64,000 bases of DNA from a bacterium D16-34 (GCA_003612515.1 RAZB01000007.1:38506-102505), one strand, 5' to 3'; counted from the stretch's first letter, positions 1-7,447 are shown. Notes: generated from the sequence alone by a model not told the origin. Made by a program: numbers and translations.

Positions 1-54
1 GAAGGCAACCACATTACCAATCCAACCACCCTGTTTGTTACGGTAGAAGAATAA
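1..54 (+). CDS. C-terminal end of an unidentified protein (partial)
   Basis: Frame 1 is open from the first base to a TAA at 52-54 and encodes 17 residues ending FVTVEE. The next gene begins only nine bases later behind a Shine-Dalgarno sequence (AAAGGA, 53-58) that overlaps this stop codon, so the two look co-transcribed. The fragment is too short to assign to a family. It could be the end of another exported protein like its neighbour, but nothing visible proves that. Confidence 0.5.
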   Translation, partial: EGNHITNPTTLFVTVEE

Positions 55-63
55 AGGAACGCG

Positions 64-564
64 GTGATATTCATGAAAACACAAACGATTAAAACCGCAG
101 GTGCATTGCTTAGTGCTGCAGCCTTAATCTCCGGTGGCGCTGTCAGTGTTGCCGCTGCCGCCCCAGCTGCCCCTGCGCAGCAAGATACGCAAGCTACAGT
201 CGAGCTGGTCGATGTTGCAAGTGCCACTGTTGAAGAACGAGCAGTTGAAGGTACGTTTGGCTATAGCCAAGACGTCGTATCTTCCACAGAGCAGATCTCT
301 TGCATCTTCTGCAAAGCTGCTGCTACGCTTTGTGCTGGTCTACCACAATATTCGGCACAGTTGGTCGGCTCTCACGTAGTCGTGAGCGGCGACAACGGTG
401 TCAGCTTCGAGGCAAGCGTTGCCGATATGGCCGCTGACGAAGATGCGACCTCTTATGTTATGGCATGCGCTTGCGCTACCAACGCTGCTGGCGGCGGTGC
501 TGTCGCAAACGCCGATGTCAGCGGTGTTTCACTGGCAAGTATCTTGGGCTACCTCGCAAGCTAG
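64..564 (+). CDS. small secreted protein with a partial molybdopterin-oxidoreductase-like module
   Basis: Encodes 166 residues. The N-terminus has a basic start and a hydrophobic run rich in Ala and Gly, ending near AAAAPAAPAQ, which looks like a Sec signal peptide. The mature part has a CxxC pair (ISCIFCKAAA, near residues 80-83), further cysteines (MACACATN) and ends with GGGAVANADVSGVSLASIL. That ending resembles the segment found in sulfite-oxidase/YedY-type Moco domains, where a Cys-x-x-Asn-x-x-Gly-Gly stretch is followed by a G-V-x-L motif. The protein stops there, so the rest of a Moco domain is absent; the match is by eye. GTG 64 has ideal spacing to AAAGGA; ATG 73 is an alternative. 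A hairpin follows at 611-635. Real and exported: likely. Function: unknown. Confidence 0.6.
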   Translation: MIFMKTQTIKTAGALLSAAALISGGAVSVAAAAPAAPAQQDTQATVELVDVASATVEERAVEGTFGYSQDVVSSTEQISCIFCKAAATLCAGLPQYSAQLVGSHVVVSGDNGVSFEASVADMAADEDATSYVMACACATNAAGGGAVANADVSGVSLASILGYLAS

Positions 565-610
565 CGTGTCTGCTTAGCAGTGCTTCTGCTTAGCAAGCCC
601 TCTTTTGTAT

Positions 611-640
611 GCCTCCGCGCCATGTGTGCGGGGGCATTTT
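611..640 (+). terminator. hairpin terminator after the small secreted protein
   Basis: Arms 611-618 and 628-635 pair with one G-T wobble (GCCTCCGC with GCGGGGGC) around a nine-base loop, followed by a short T run. It lies 47 bases after the stop codon of the preceding gene. Confidence 0.55.
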
Positions 641-654
641 GCTGTGTATAGCTT

Positions 655-790
655 GTGAGCCGCAGCGCCTCGCCCGACCCGTTCGGCTTGCGCGCGGCTG
701 CGCCAGTCCCACACGGCTTGCGCACGGCTTGCGCGCGGCTGCGCCTTGCCTGACCCGCAGGGCTTGCGCGTGGCTGCACCAGCCCCGCCG
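655..790. repeat. low-complexity GC-rich block
   Basis: This block repeats variants of GGCTTGCGCGCGGCTGCGCC with interspersed CCC(A/G)CAC words. It generates long open frames on both strands whose translations are Arg/Ala/Pro-rich and have no start signals, so I read it as non-coding. A similar GC-rich block lies at about 33205-33320, again directly beside a copy of the three-module element. Confidence 0.55.
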
Positions 791-868
791 AAAGTGCCGA
801 TTTGCATAATGCCTGTTCACAGAGTTGACGTAAAATTTCGCGAGAATTGACACTCACTTTTTTCAAGG

Positions 869-995
869 TTTTGGCTGGAAATTGCCCCTTGTCGGGGAAT
901 CTGGGAGCAAAATGGCTTAAAAAGTGCTCTCGTCGGTGATTTCGACCCCCAAAAACAGGCGATTTTCCCCGACAAGGGCACTTTTTAAGCCACAA
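869..995 (+). repeat. three-module dispersed element, copy 1
   Basis: Three related blocks of about 25-30 bp share the core GGCT(T/G)(A/G)AAAANTGCCCT(T/C)GTCGG. Block A (869-900) and block B (909-938) are direct, and block C (963-995) is inverted. The same A-B-C arrangement, reverse-complemented, occurs at 33397-33522. The spacers differ while the blocks are conserved, which suggests that the blocks matter. Both copies are intergenic. No transposase is present, so it could be a miniature mobile element, a REP-like sequence or a protein-binding array. Confidence 0.7.
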
Positions 996-1332
996 CCTCC
1001 AAAAAAGCTTGCAAAAACCTGCGAACCTCACGTAGCTCAATCACCTAGCCCACAACCGTCCTGCCGGTGATGCCTGCCGCACTGCTTGCTAAAACTCGCG
1101 TATTCCACCTCGTTCGCAACAAAAAACCAATCTGCGCGGGTAATCTGCACAGAAACTAAAGCTCGCAAGAAAACGTGGTGCATATACAAAGAAAACTCTC
1201 GCAGACACTATTGATCTGGGCAAACACAAAATACCCCAATGAGGGTGACGCACGTTTTTCCCTCGCAAACTACTATGACGCCACCTCGCCAATGAAGGCG
1301 CTGAGAAAACCCACATTCTTTAGGAGGGAAAA

Positions 1333-3084
1333 ATGGCAGAAGGAATTTCACGTCGTAACTTTTTGTCGGGTGCAGCATTAGCGGCTGGCGCAGCAGCAGT
1401 AGCTGGCCTGTCAGGATGCGCTCCTCAATCACCTCAAGACGCTATGGCTAAGACAGGTGCTGCTGTAGATGAGGGCGGCATGGCAGTTGTTGGCAAGACG
1501 CCAGCTTGGCTTGGAGAGGCTCCCGAGATTGCCGCAGAAGATATCATTGATACCCGCGACACTCAGCTGTTGATCGTAGGCGCGGGCAACGCAGGTCTTG
1601 CCGCTGCGGTAACTGCACAAGATCTGGGTCTTGATTTCTTGCTCGCCGAAAAAGCTGGCACCGTTTCCACCACACGTAGCTGGTATGGCGCTATCAACGT
1701 TCCCGAATGCGCCGAAGCAGGCAAGTCTGTCGATACCATCAAGCTGAACAACGTTTTGCGCCAAGCTTTCTGGGGCAAAAACGATATGCGCACCACAAAA
1801 ACCTGGCTCAACGAATCTGCTGAGATGCATGAGTGGGTTAAAAATATCATGGATCAATACGGTTTTGCAGTGAACTTCGATGCTGATCAGGGCGAAGGCC
1901 GCGGCGGCGTAGGCATCGATATGTATGTGCCTCCGATTCAGGTAAATTACAATCCGCGCGAAGACTGCCCCGAGGAAAACAAGGAGCTTTCTCGCAACCA
2001 AATCTTTGAGGACGTGCTTAACAAGCAAGGCAACGAGGTTCTCTATGGATATGACCTCGCAAAACTTTTGACCGACGAAAGTGGTGCGGTAACGGGTGCA
2101 ATCTTTGAGACGCGCGAAGGATTTGTGCAGATCAACGCCGAAAATGTCATGCTTACAACCGGTGGCTATGCAGCAAATCCTGACATGATGGACGGCATCA
2201 ACCCCATTTTGTCACGCTGCCTGACCGCCTCAGACTGGGAGCCAAGCAACACCGGCATGGGCATCAAAGCTGGTCTTTGGGCAGGCGCTATGAAAGATCC
2301 CGGCGCTGCAGCTTTCGTCTTTGACCGCGGCGCTGTTACTCCAGGCACAAAGGCTGGTTGGACCGAAGAAAGTGTCGCGGCAGGTGAGCCCATGCTGCCA
2401 ACCGCTGGCCAGTTCAACCCTGGCTCTCAACCGTTCTTGAAAATGAATACACATGGCGAACGCTTCACCAACGAATCGGGCAATTATGACTGGCTGCCGT
2501 ATGCTGCGGCTTCACAGCCAGGCGGCGTATACCTTGAAGTTTGGGACGCAAACTTTGCAAGCGACGTTGAGCGCTTCCATAGTCTTGGTTGCGCGAGCCT
2601 CACCAATTTGATTGTCAACACGCTTGGTGCTGGCACGGATGGCTTTTTGCAAGAATGGATCGATAAGGGTATCGTCATCAAGGCGGATACGCTCGAAGAG
2701 CTCGCCGACGGGCTGCTCCTTGAGGGAGATCACAAGAAGAACTTCTTGGCATCTATCGAACGCTACAACGAGCTTTACGACAAGGGCGAAGACGAGGACT
2801 TCGGCAAAGAGCCCTACCTTCTGTCAGAAATTCGCACTGCGCCGTTTTATGGAGTAACCTTAGGCGGCACGTTGCTTGATACCTCCGACGGATTGCGCAT
2901 CAATGCTGACGGACAGGTTCTCAAGACCGACGGCGATGTTCTTCCCGGCCTTTATGCTGCAGGTAATTGCGCAGGTTCGCTGTTTGCTGATGGCTATTAC
3001 AACCTCACTCATGGCATGGCTTGCGGCCGTCTGTTGACCTTTGCCCGTCATGGCGTACGTCACATCGCAGGAGATCTCGGCTAA
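1333..3084 (+). CDS. Tat-exported flavoprotein reductase, fumarate-reductase/flavocytochrome c-like, haem-less
   Basis: Encodes 583 residues. A twin-arginine signal (SRRNFL, residues 6-11) and a lipobox-like LSGC (Cys29) point to Tat export as a lipoprotein. A Rossmann FAD site follows (VGAGNAGLAAA, from residue 82), and the end has the typical GLYAAGNCAG...THGMACGR flavin-contact segment. There is no CxxCH haem motif, so electrons must come from another partner. The region where true fumarate reductases carry a His-Thr-x-Gly-Gly motif reads GVTLGGTLLD, so the substrate may not be fumarate; urocanate, cinnamate-type and other acceptors are known for this family. AGGAGGG (1322-1328) fixes the start. 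A membrane LuxR regulator follows on the same strand, the usual pairing in Eggerthellaceae. Confidence 0.85.
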   Translation: MAEGISRRNFLSGAALAAGAAAVAGLSGCAPQSPQDAMAKTGAAVDEGGMAVVGKTPAWLGEAPEIAAEDIIDTRDTQLLIVGAGNAGLAAAVTAQDLGLDFLLAEKAGTVSTTRSWYGAINVPECAEAGKSVDTIKLNNVLRQAFWGKNDMRTTKTWLNESAEMHEWVKNIMDQYGFAVNFDADQGEGRGGVGIDMYVPPIQVNYNPREDCPEENKELSRNQIFEDVLNKQGNEVLYGYDLAKLLTDESGAVTGAIFETREGFVQINAENVMLTTGGYAANPDMMDGINPILSRCLTASDWEPSNTGMGIKAGLWAGAMKDPGAAAFVFDRGAVTPGTKAGWTEESVAAGEPMLPTAGQFNPGSQPFLKMNTHGERFTNESGNYDWLPYAAASQPGGVYLEVWDANFASDVERFHSLGCASLTNLIVNTLGAGTDGFLQEWIDKGIVIKADTLEELADGLLLEGDHKKNFLASIERYNELYDKGEDEDFGKEPYLLSEIRTAPFYGVTLGGTLLDTSDGLRINADGQVLKTDGDVLPGLYAAGNCAGSLFADGYYNLTHGMACGRLLTFARHGVRHIAGDLG

Positions 3085-3116
3085 ACAACTCATTACATAC
3101 TCAAATCCCTCCTCTG

Positions 3117-3150
3117 GGGACGGCATCGCAGTGGTGCCGTCCCTGTCTGC
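3117..3150 (+). terminator. hairpin terminator after the flavoprotein gene
   Basis: A nine-base-pair stem (GGGACGGCA with TGCCGTCCC) closes a nine-base loop and is followed by a weak T-rich run. It separates the flavoprotein gene from the regulator gene downstream. Confidence 0.6.
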
Positions 3151-3204
3151 TTGTTAGAAGAAACTGGTTATGGGCATGTCGTACACCTTAAAAAGCAGGC
3201 AGCG

Positions 3205-3210
3205 TATAAT
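3205..3210 (+). promoter_or_regulatory. -10 box of the membrane LuxR gene
   Basis: A perfect TATAAT lies 31 bases before the ATG at 3242 and downstream of the earlier in-frame ATG at 3170. Transcription from it would begin near 3217, which supports the later start. No good -35 box is visible. Confidence 0.5.
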
Positions 3211-3241
3211 AAAAAGAGAGGGATATAAAAGGGGAATTTCT

Positions 3242-4762
3242 ATGAGGATAACTAGCAGCTGGATAGCAATTTGTATTGCAGGCATAGCCAATACCTCCTG
3301 CAACAAGGTGCTCAATTCAGACATCATAGCGCCTTTATCCATGACAGTACCCATCTGGCGTGATCTCATTTTTGCAGCCACAAACATAGCTCCCTACCTG
3401 GTAATTTTATGGGCGCTCCAAAAATCCTTTTTCCCAAAGGGCGAATCTTTCCTTACGAAAAGCTCTGTTGTGGCAATTTGTGCAGGCGCGCTTTGCGTTA
3501 TTACCTACCTCACCTCATCAACCACTTCGATACTTTGTATAGGTTTTGCTCTTTGGGAGCTTGGTGGTTTTTGGGTTTATGTTCTTTATATACTAGCGCT
3601 TTGCCAACTCCCTAACGCAAAAAGCGCAGCGATATGCGTGAGCGTGTCAAGCGTATTTGGCATACTCGGACAAGGCATCTTGGTGGCATGCCCACAACAG
3701 ATGCGCATAGTAATTGGAGTTGTGCTCCTGTTAACCACACTTGTACTCTCGCGACCCTTAGCCCGACAAAATTTGGATCTGTTAAACCATACAAAAGATA
3801 TCGAAGCGGTAGAGTTTTCCAACCCGTTTTCTTTTATCAGCCCACTAAACCCAGCTTTCTGGTGCCTCTTCGTTTTCAATCTCGTTTTTGGCATTGCGCT
3901 TTCGCTGAATTGCGTAAGTGGCATTCCCGTTGACACTTCCTTGGTGTCCGCTGGTGTCGCACTGTGTGTGCTGGTATATCTTGCGTGGCCAAACAGGCTC
4001 GAAAACCATGTGGACCCGCTCGCTTGTGCTGCAGCGTTTTTAGTGGTTGCAGGCTTATTATGCGCGGTGATTTCGCTCTTTTTGCCTTTGGGCAATACGA
4101 CAAACTACATCATCCGCGCAGGTGATATTTGTTTTGTGATCATCCGCTTCTTAGTGGTGTTTGGCATAGGCATACGAAATCGCTTAGGAGCGCTTCGCGT
4201 AATTGCATGGTCTGCAGTATTTACGAGCCTCGGCACGCTTGTCGGCACCTATTCAGGACATGTCATCAATGGCCTCATTGGAGTAAATGATGTGTTAGCC
4301 TGCAGTTTTCTGTGCTTTATGCTGCTTTCGTTTGTTGCTGCCTCCTTCGTGTGGTTCTCGCATTTCAGCTTCCGTGCGGTAATCTTTGGAGTGGAACCTC
4401 TAAGCCACACCCAGCCAATAGTTATGCCAGCAGAACCGGCACCCACAGAAAAGACGCTCGATGAGTGCTGTGACGAACTTGGAGACGAATACGGCTTAAC
4501 CAAGCGCGAGGTTGAAATATGCGCGCTGCTTGCTAAAGGACGCAACGGACGCGCCATAAGCGAGCAGTGTTATCTTTCATACAACACCGTCAAAACGCAT
4601 GTGAAGCATATCTATATGAAGCTTGATGTGCACTCTCAGCAAGACCTCATTGATTTGGTTGAGGATATGATTGCCAGCGCGCCCCTATCGAAAAATGAGC
4701 AGACAGACGAAACGCAAACCACTTCAACAACTAGCTGCGAGCATATAGCACGCGAAGCTTAA
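3242..4762 (+). CDS. LuxR-family regulator with multi-pass membrane N-terminus
   Basis: Encodes 506 residues from ATG 3242, preceded by GGGGAA at 3231-3236; the frame extends up to 3170 but that stretch lies before the -10 box. Residues 1 to about 390 form about ten to twelve hydrophobic segments, arranged like an MFS transporter but serving as a sensor or anchor. A hydrophilic linker leads to a LuxR helix-turn-helix at about 416-476 (LTKREVEICALLAKG...NTVKTHVKHIYMKLDVHS). Such membrane-LuxR proteins are abundant in Eggerthellaceae and usually sit beside exported reductases, as here. Its likely role is control of the adjacent flavoprotein gene in response to a substrate. The last 32 bases overlap the convergent phosphatase gene. 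Confidence 0.85.
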   Translation: MRITSSWIAICIAGIANTSCNKVLNSDIIAPLSMTVPIWRDLIFAATNIAPYLVILWALQKSFFPKGESFLTKSSVVAICAGALCVITYLTSSTTSILCIGFALWELGGFWVYVLYILALCQLPNAKSAAICVSVSSVFGILGQGILVACPQQMRIVIGVVLLLTTLVLSRPLARQNLDLLNHTKDIEAVEFSNPFSFISPLNPAFWCLFVFNLVFGIALSLNCVSGIPVDTSLVSAGVALCVLVYLAWPNRLENHVDPLACAAAFLVVAGLLCAVISLFLPLGNTTNYIIRAGDICFVIIRFLVVFGIGIRNRLGALRVIAWSAVFTSLGTLVGTYSGHVINGLIGVNDVLACSFLCFMLLSFVAASFVWFSHFSFRAVIFGVEPLSHTQPIVMPAEPAPTEKTLDECCDELGDEYGLTKREVEICALLAKGRNGRAISEQCYLSYNTVKTHVKHIYMKLDVHSQQDLIDLVEDMIASAPLSKNEQTDETQTTSTTSCEHIAREA

Positions 4763-5474
4763 GCTGCTGAATTGGATTGAGCCGCACGCCGTGCGTTAAA
4801 TAGGTGTCAAAGCTGCCATACTGCTGGTTAATTTCGTCGAAGAACGCAGCCAAATACGCAGGCCTTGCCTCCAAAAACGACATCAATATGGCTAACTCAT
4901 GGGCGTTCATGCCCGCGCTCAGGCCTTCTACTTCTTCGCGAATACAGTCCGCGTTGATATCGTTAGTGATGAGATAATCTTGCATGATATCGTCATCGTG
5001 TACACCACACGTTTTCATGATGACCGCACAAATAACACCCGTGCGGTCTTTGCCATTCACACAATGTATAAGCGCTGGCACCTGTTCGGCAGCAAGCGCG
5101 CGCAATGCACGTCCCATCAGGGGATACTCTTGTACATAACGCCTATAATTCGCAATCATACGCTCTTCGGGAGCGCCATATTCGCCAATGACGCCAGCCG
5201 CAAAACGCTCCTTGGCGCTCTTGCGACGTCGTGTGGTCATGGGCTCAAGCTGGATGGTTTTCGCCCCCACCAAATAGGGCTCCGGTGCTGCATGCACCTC
5301 CCATTCGTTGCGAATATCATAAATGGCACGAATGCCTAATTGCGAAGTCAGAATGCGTGCCTCTTCTGGGGTAATGTCGCTTAATTGCGCCGAGCGAAAA
5401 AGCTTAGCACCCGCAAGAGAGCCACCCCCCAACGCGCGCATGCGAAATTGTCCGAGCACCTCGCATTCGCTCAC
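4731..5474 (-). CDS. tyrosine-protein phosphatase (Y_phosphatase3-like)
   Basis: Encodes 247 residues. The P-loop IHCVNGKDRTGV carries the CX5R signature (Cys138, Arg144), with Lys in the loop as in bacterial lipid/tyrosine phosphatases of the Y_phosphatase3 group. An early FRSAQLSD segment and a YDIRNEWE stretch also match that family. It acts as a cytoplasmic cysteine phosphatase on phosphotyrosine or phosphoinositide-like substrates. It starts at GTG 5474, overlapping the stop of the upstream Ig-like gene by four bases (GTGA), so translation is coupled. The 3' end overlaps the convergent LuxR gene by 32 bp. Confidence 0.8.
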   Translation of the reverse strand: MSECEVLGQFRMRALGGGSLAGAKLFRSAQLSDITPEEARILTSQLGIRAIYDIRNEWEVHAAPEPYLVGAKTIQLEPMTTRRRKSAKERFAAGVIGEYGAPEERMIANYRRYVQEYPLMGRALRALAAEQVPALIHCVNGKDRTGVICAVIMKTCGVHDDDIMQDYLITNDINADCIREEVEGLSAGMNAHELAILMSFLEARPAYLAAFFDEINQQYGSFDTYLTHGVRLNPIQQLKLRVLYARS

Positions 5475-5770
5475 GGCAGCACCTCAAACGCAAAGCCTGA
5501 CACCAGCGAAGATGCCTCGCCGGTCTTACTCAGTGCCCGCACCTTCAATAAATAGCAACCTGCCTTGGTGGGCGTGTAAACAAAACTCCAGTTCAACCCA
5601 ATATCATCAAGCGAATCTTCGGTAGAATATCCCGTCCAACTCACGCCATTATCCAAACTAAACTGAATTTGGGCAACCCCATGCTCGAAGTCATCAACGT
5701 AGCCCTCAAAGGTTATTGGCTCGCCGACGCGATGAATCTCGGGCGTTGAAGTTGCGTTGTTTTCGCTCAC
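5471..5770 (-). CDS. stand-alone Ig-like domain, sulfite-oxidase dimerisation type
   Basis: Encodes 99 residues, without signal peptide or membrane segment. The pattern IQFSLDNGVSW...WSFVYTPTKAGCYLLKVRALSKTGE resembles the beta-sandwich dimerisation domain at the end of sulfite-oxidase-type molybdoenzymes (Mo-co_dimer), where a SxDxGxxW turn is followed by a W-x-F strand. Here it is encoded alone, with no catalytic Moco domain next to it. GTG 5770 is preceded by GAGGAGA and lies 12 bases after ksgA. The gene is translationally coupled to the tyrosine phosphatase, so it may bind or present that enzyme. The fold call is by eye; the role is unknown. Confidence 0.6.
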   Translation of the reverse strand: MSENNATSTPEIHRVGEPITFEGYVDDFEHGVAQIQFSLDNGVSWTGYSTEDSLDDIGLNWSFVYTPTKAGCYLLKVRALSKTGEASSLVSGFAFEVLP

Positions 5771-5782
5771 GCGATTATCTCC

Positions 5783-6820
5783 TCATGACCTCTCAAGATA
5801 TGCTTCAAGTGCACGGCCGAGCGCAATATATTCATCCAGATCAAGCGTCTCACCGCGCCGTTTCGGGTCTATGTTGGCAGCTTTAAATATCTCTGGTAGT
5901 ACTGGTAGTATACGTGCGCCACAAGCTCCCTGCCCTGAAAAATAGGTCTTACACGAATTTGCGATCGTTTTACGGCGTGTTGCGAAAGCGGCGTCAGCCA
6001 TTCGTGCTGCACAACGCAGCACAGAGGCGCAAACCGGATCTCCGTTTTCATCTACGAGAGGTCGCCTGTCAAGCCGAATGACACTGCTGTCAACGCGTGG
6101 CGGCGGGAAGAAGTTTTGCGGGCTTACCTGAAATCTATCTATTACCTGGGTATAAAGACGAAGTTTGACGGTATAAGCGCCATAGTTTTTGCTTCCTGGC
6201 GTTGCTGACATGCGGTCGGCAACTTCTTTTTGCACCATGATCGTGGCCGAATCAAGTGCTGCAAAGCGCTCAAAATAATCGAGCACGATAGTTGCCGCAA
6301 CCGCGTAAGGCAAGTTCGCCACGAGCTTGTTGGGAAATGGTGCGGAATGCTCCGCGAGTGCGGGGGGCTCTGCGAGTGCGGGACGCTCAGCCGGTGCGGA
6401 ATGCTCCGTGGGTGCGGGACGCTCCGCGATAAAGTTGGAGCCCGCAGCGGCTAAAGCCAGATCAGCTGCACACGTAGCAATCTCTTCAGCACTCACATGA
6501 AGCGCATCGGCCGAAATGAGCGCAAAACGATCTGCTGCAAGCGCGGTGGTTTGCGCCAATACATCTACTAAATCCGCATCACGCTCGATGGAGATAATCC
6601 ACCCCGCGCGTGCAAGGAGCGCGAGCGTGAGCGTGCCGATACCAGGACCCACTTCCAAAACGCCATCATCAGGCGAAAGATCAGCAAGCGTGACAATTTT
6701 TTGCACAATTGCGTCATTGATGAGGAAATTTTGCCCAAGCGAATACTTCGTGGACAGCCCATGCGCTTCCAACACAGCGCGCGTAGCCTTAACGCTTGCA
6801 AGCGGCGACAAATTAGACAC
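5783..6820 (-). CDS. ksgA: 16S rRNA (adenine1518/1519-N6) dimethyltransferase
   Basis: Encodes 345 residues; typical KsgA/RsmA is about 270-290. It dimethylates A1518 and A1519 of 16S rRNA with S-adenosylmethionine. Visible motifs are LGQNFL (28-33), SAM motif VGPGIG (57-62) and catalytic NLPY (169-172). The extra length includes a hydrophilic insert at residues 132-161 made of five six-residue repeats (AE[RHP][PS]A[PL]), directly before the NLPY core, encoded by an 18-bp tandem array. GTG 6820 has GGGAGG at good spacing and overlaps the preceding flavodoxin-like gene by eight bases. The metG-tatD-ksgA order is a conserved housekeeping arrangement. Confidence 0.92.
   Translation of the reverse strand: MSNLSPLASVKATRAVLEAHGLSTKYSLGQNFLINDAIVQKIVTLADLSPDDGVLEVGPGIGTLTLALLARAGWIISIERDADLVDVLAQTTALAADRFALISADALHVSAEEIATCAADLALAAAGSNFIAERPAPTEHSAPAERPALAEPPALAEHSAPFPNKLVANLPYAVAATIVLDYFERFAALDSATIMVQKEVADRMSATPGSKNYGAYTVKLRLYTQVIDRFQVSPQNFFPPPRVDSSVIRLDRRPLVDENGDPVCASVLRCAARMADAAFATRRKTIANSCKTYFSGQGACGARILPVLPEIFKAANIDPKRRGETLDLDEYIALGRALEAYLERS
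6339..6428 (-). repeat. 18-bp in-frame tandem repeat inside ksgA
   Basis: Five consecutive 18-bp units (6339-6356, 6357-6374, 6375-6392, 6393-6410, 6411-6428) share the form (G/A)GTGCGG(A/G)(A/C)(T/G)GCTC(C/T/A)G(C/T). Each encodes six residues, so copy-number changes keep the frame. The array lies between the SAM-binding half and the NLPY motif of KsgA. Confidence 0.85.
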
Positions 6821-7436
6821 CAGCTGCCTCCCTCGTCTTTGGGAAAACCCCTGTTGGCGTCTGCATTAAATAGGCGCTTGCAGGAAAAATGCGACCGCCG
6901 TCAAGTGCGCCTGCCTCATCAAGCAATCTGCCGTCGACTCCAATAAGCCCCACCCAATCATGGACGCGCTCTAAGCGAAAACCAGCAACAGCGAGCGCAG
7001 AACGAGCCTCCCCGACCAAAGATCCAAACCCATGGGGGTCGCCTCCTTCGCCCACAACAAACAGATCCACTGGTCTTTTCTGATCAAACATCTGCGCATA
7101 ATAATATGGCTGCAACCGATCAAAAAAGGCTTTGAGCTGCGCAGGGGCACCCGAAAAATAGACCGGCGAAATCACCGTGAGCGCCTCAGTTTCATTAAGC
7201 AATGCACGCACGCGAATCATGCTATCGGCAATGACGCAATATAGTGGGTCTCTGCCCACGGTGCGTTTGTTGTTCTCGCAGACCAAACACCCCGTACACG
7301 GCGCTATGTCTACGCTTGCAATGCTCACTATCTCAACTTCGTCGCCGAGCGCGCGATATGCATCTGCAAGTGCCCAAGCGAGGGCTGAAGATCTTCCAAC
7401 TGCTCGGGGGGAACCGCAAATAATCAGCCTACGCAT
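6813..7436 (-). CDS. flavodoxin-like NAD(P)H-dependent FMN oxidoreductase
   Basis: Encodes 207 residues. The start LIICGSPRAVGRSSALAWAL is the phosphate-binding loop of the NADPH-dependent FMN reductase/iron-sulfur flavoprotein family, followed by a CTGCLVCE pair near residue 50 and the SPVYFSGAPAQLKAFFDR segment that contacts FMN. It probably reduces a quinone, nitro or similar acceptor in the cytoplasm; two cysteines alone are too few for the [4Fe-4S] site of a full iron-sulfur flavoprotein. ATG 7436 follows GAGGTGAAG. It lies between tatD and ksgA, the place where many Gram-positives carry the ribonuclease M5 gene. Confidence 0.78.
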   Translation of the reverse strand: MRRLIICGSPRAVGRSSALAWALADAYRALGDEVEIVSIASVDIAPCTGCLVCENNKRTVGRDPLYCVIADSMIRVRALLNETEALTVISPVYFSGAPAQLKAFFDRLQPYYYAQMFDQKRPVDLFVVGEGGDPHGFGSLVGEARSALAVAGFRLERVHDWVGLIGVDGRLLDEAGALDGGRIFPASAYLMQTPTGVFPKTREAAGV

Positions 7437-7447
7437 AGCACTTCACC

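Larger units (their letters stand above)
565..1332. other. long gene-free interval
   Basis: No convincing gene lies here. The interval contains the terminator at 611-640, the GC-rich block, the three-module repeat and, from about 1000 to 1330, an A-rich leader that should hold the promoter of the flavoprotein gene. The part TGAGGGTG...AAACTACTATGAC (1239-1282) resembles the stretch TGAGGGTG...AAACTATGATGAG upstream of the second LuxR gene at about 51002-51033. That may be a shared promoter or operator motif. Confidence 0.5.

Noticed and set aside
793..816. Possible fourth dispersed motif shared with 36928-36949 (ATTT(G)CATAA(T/C)GCCTG(T/C)TCA)
   Set aside because: Only about 20 bp match, with an indel and no wider similarity; it could be chance.
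561..1040. Long open frames on both strands in the GC-rich block
   Set aside because: Translations are Arg/Ala/Pro-rich, have no ribosome binding site or family match, and follow the repeat structure of the DNA.
3170..3241. Upstream ATG giving a 24-residue longer LuxR regulator
   Set aside because: It lies before the TATAAT at 3205-3210, encodes a basic stretch before the first membrane segment, and ATG 3242 has a far better Shine-Dalgarno sequence.
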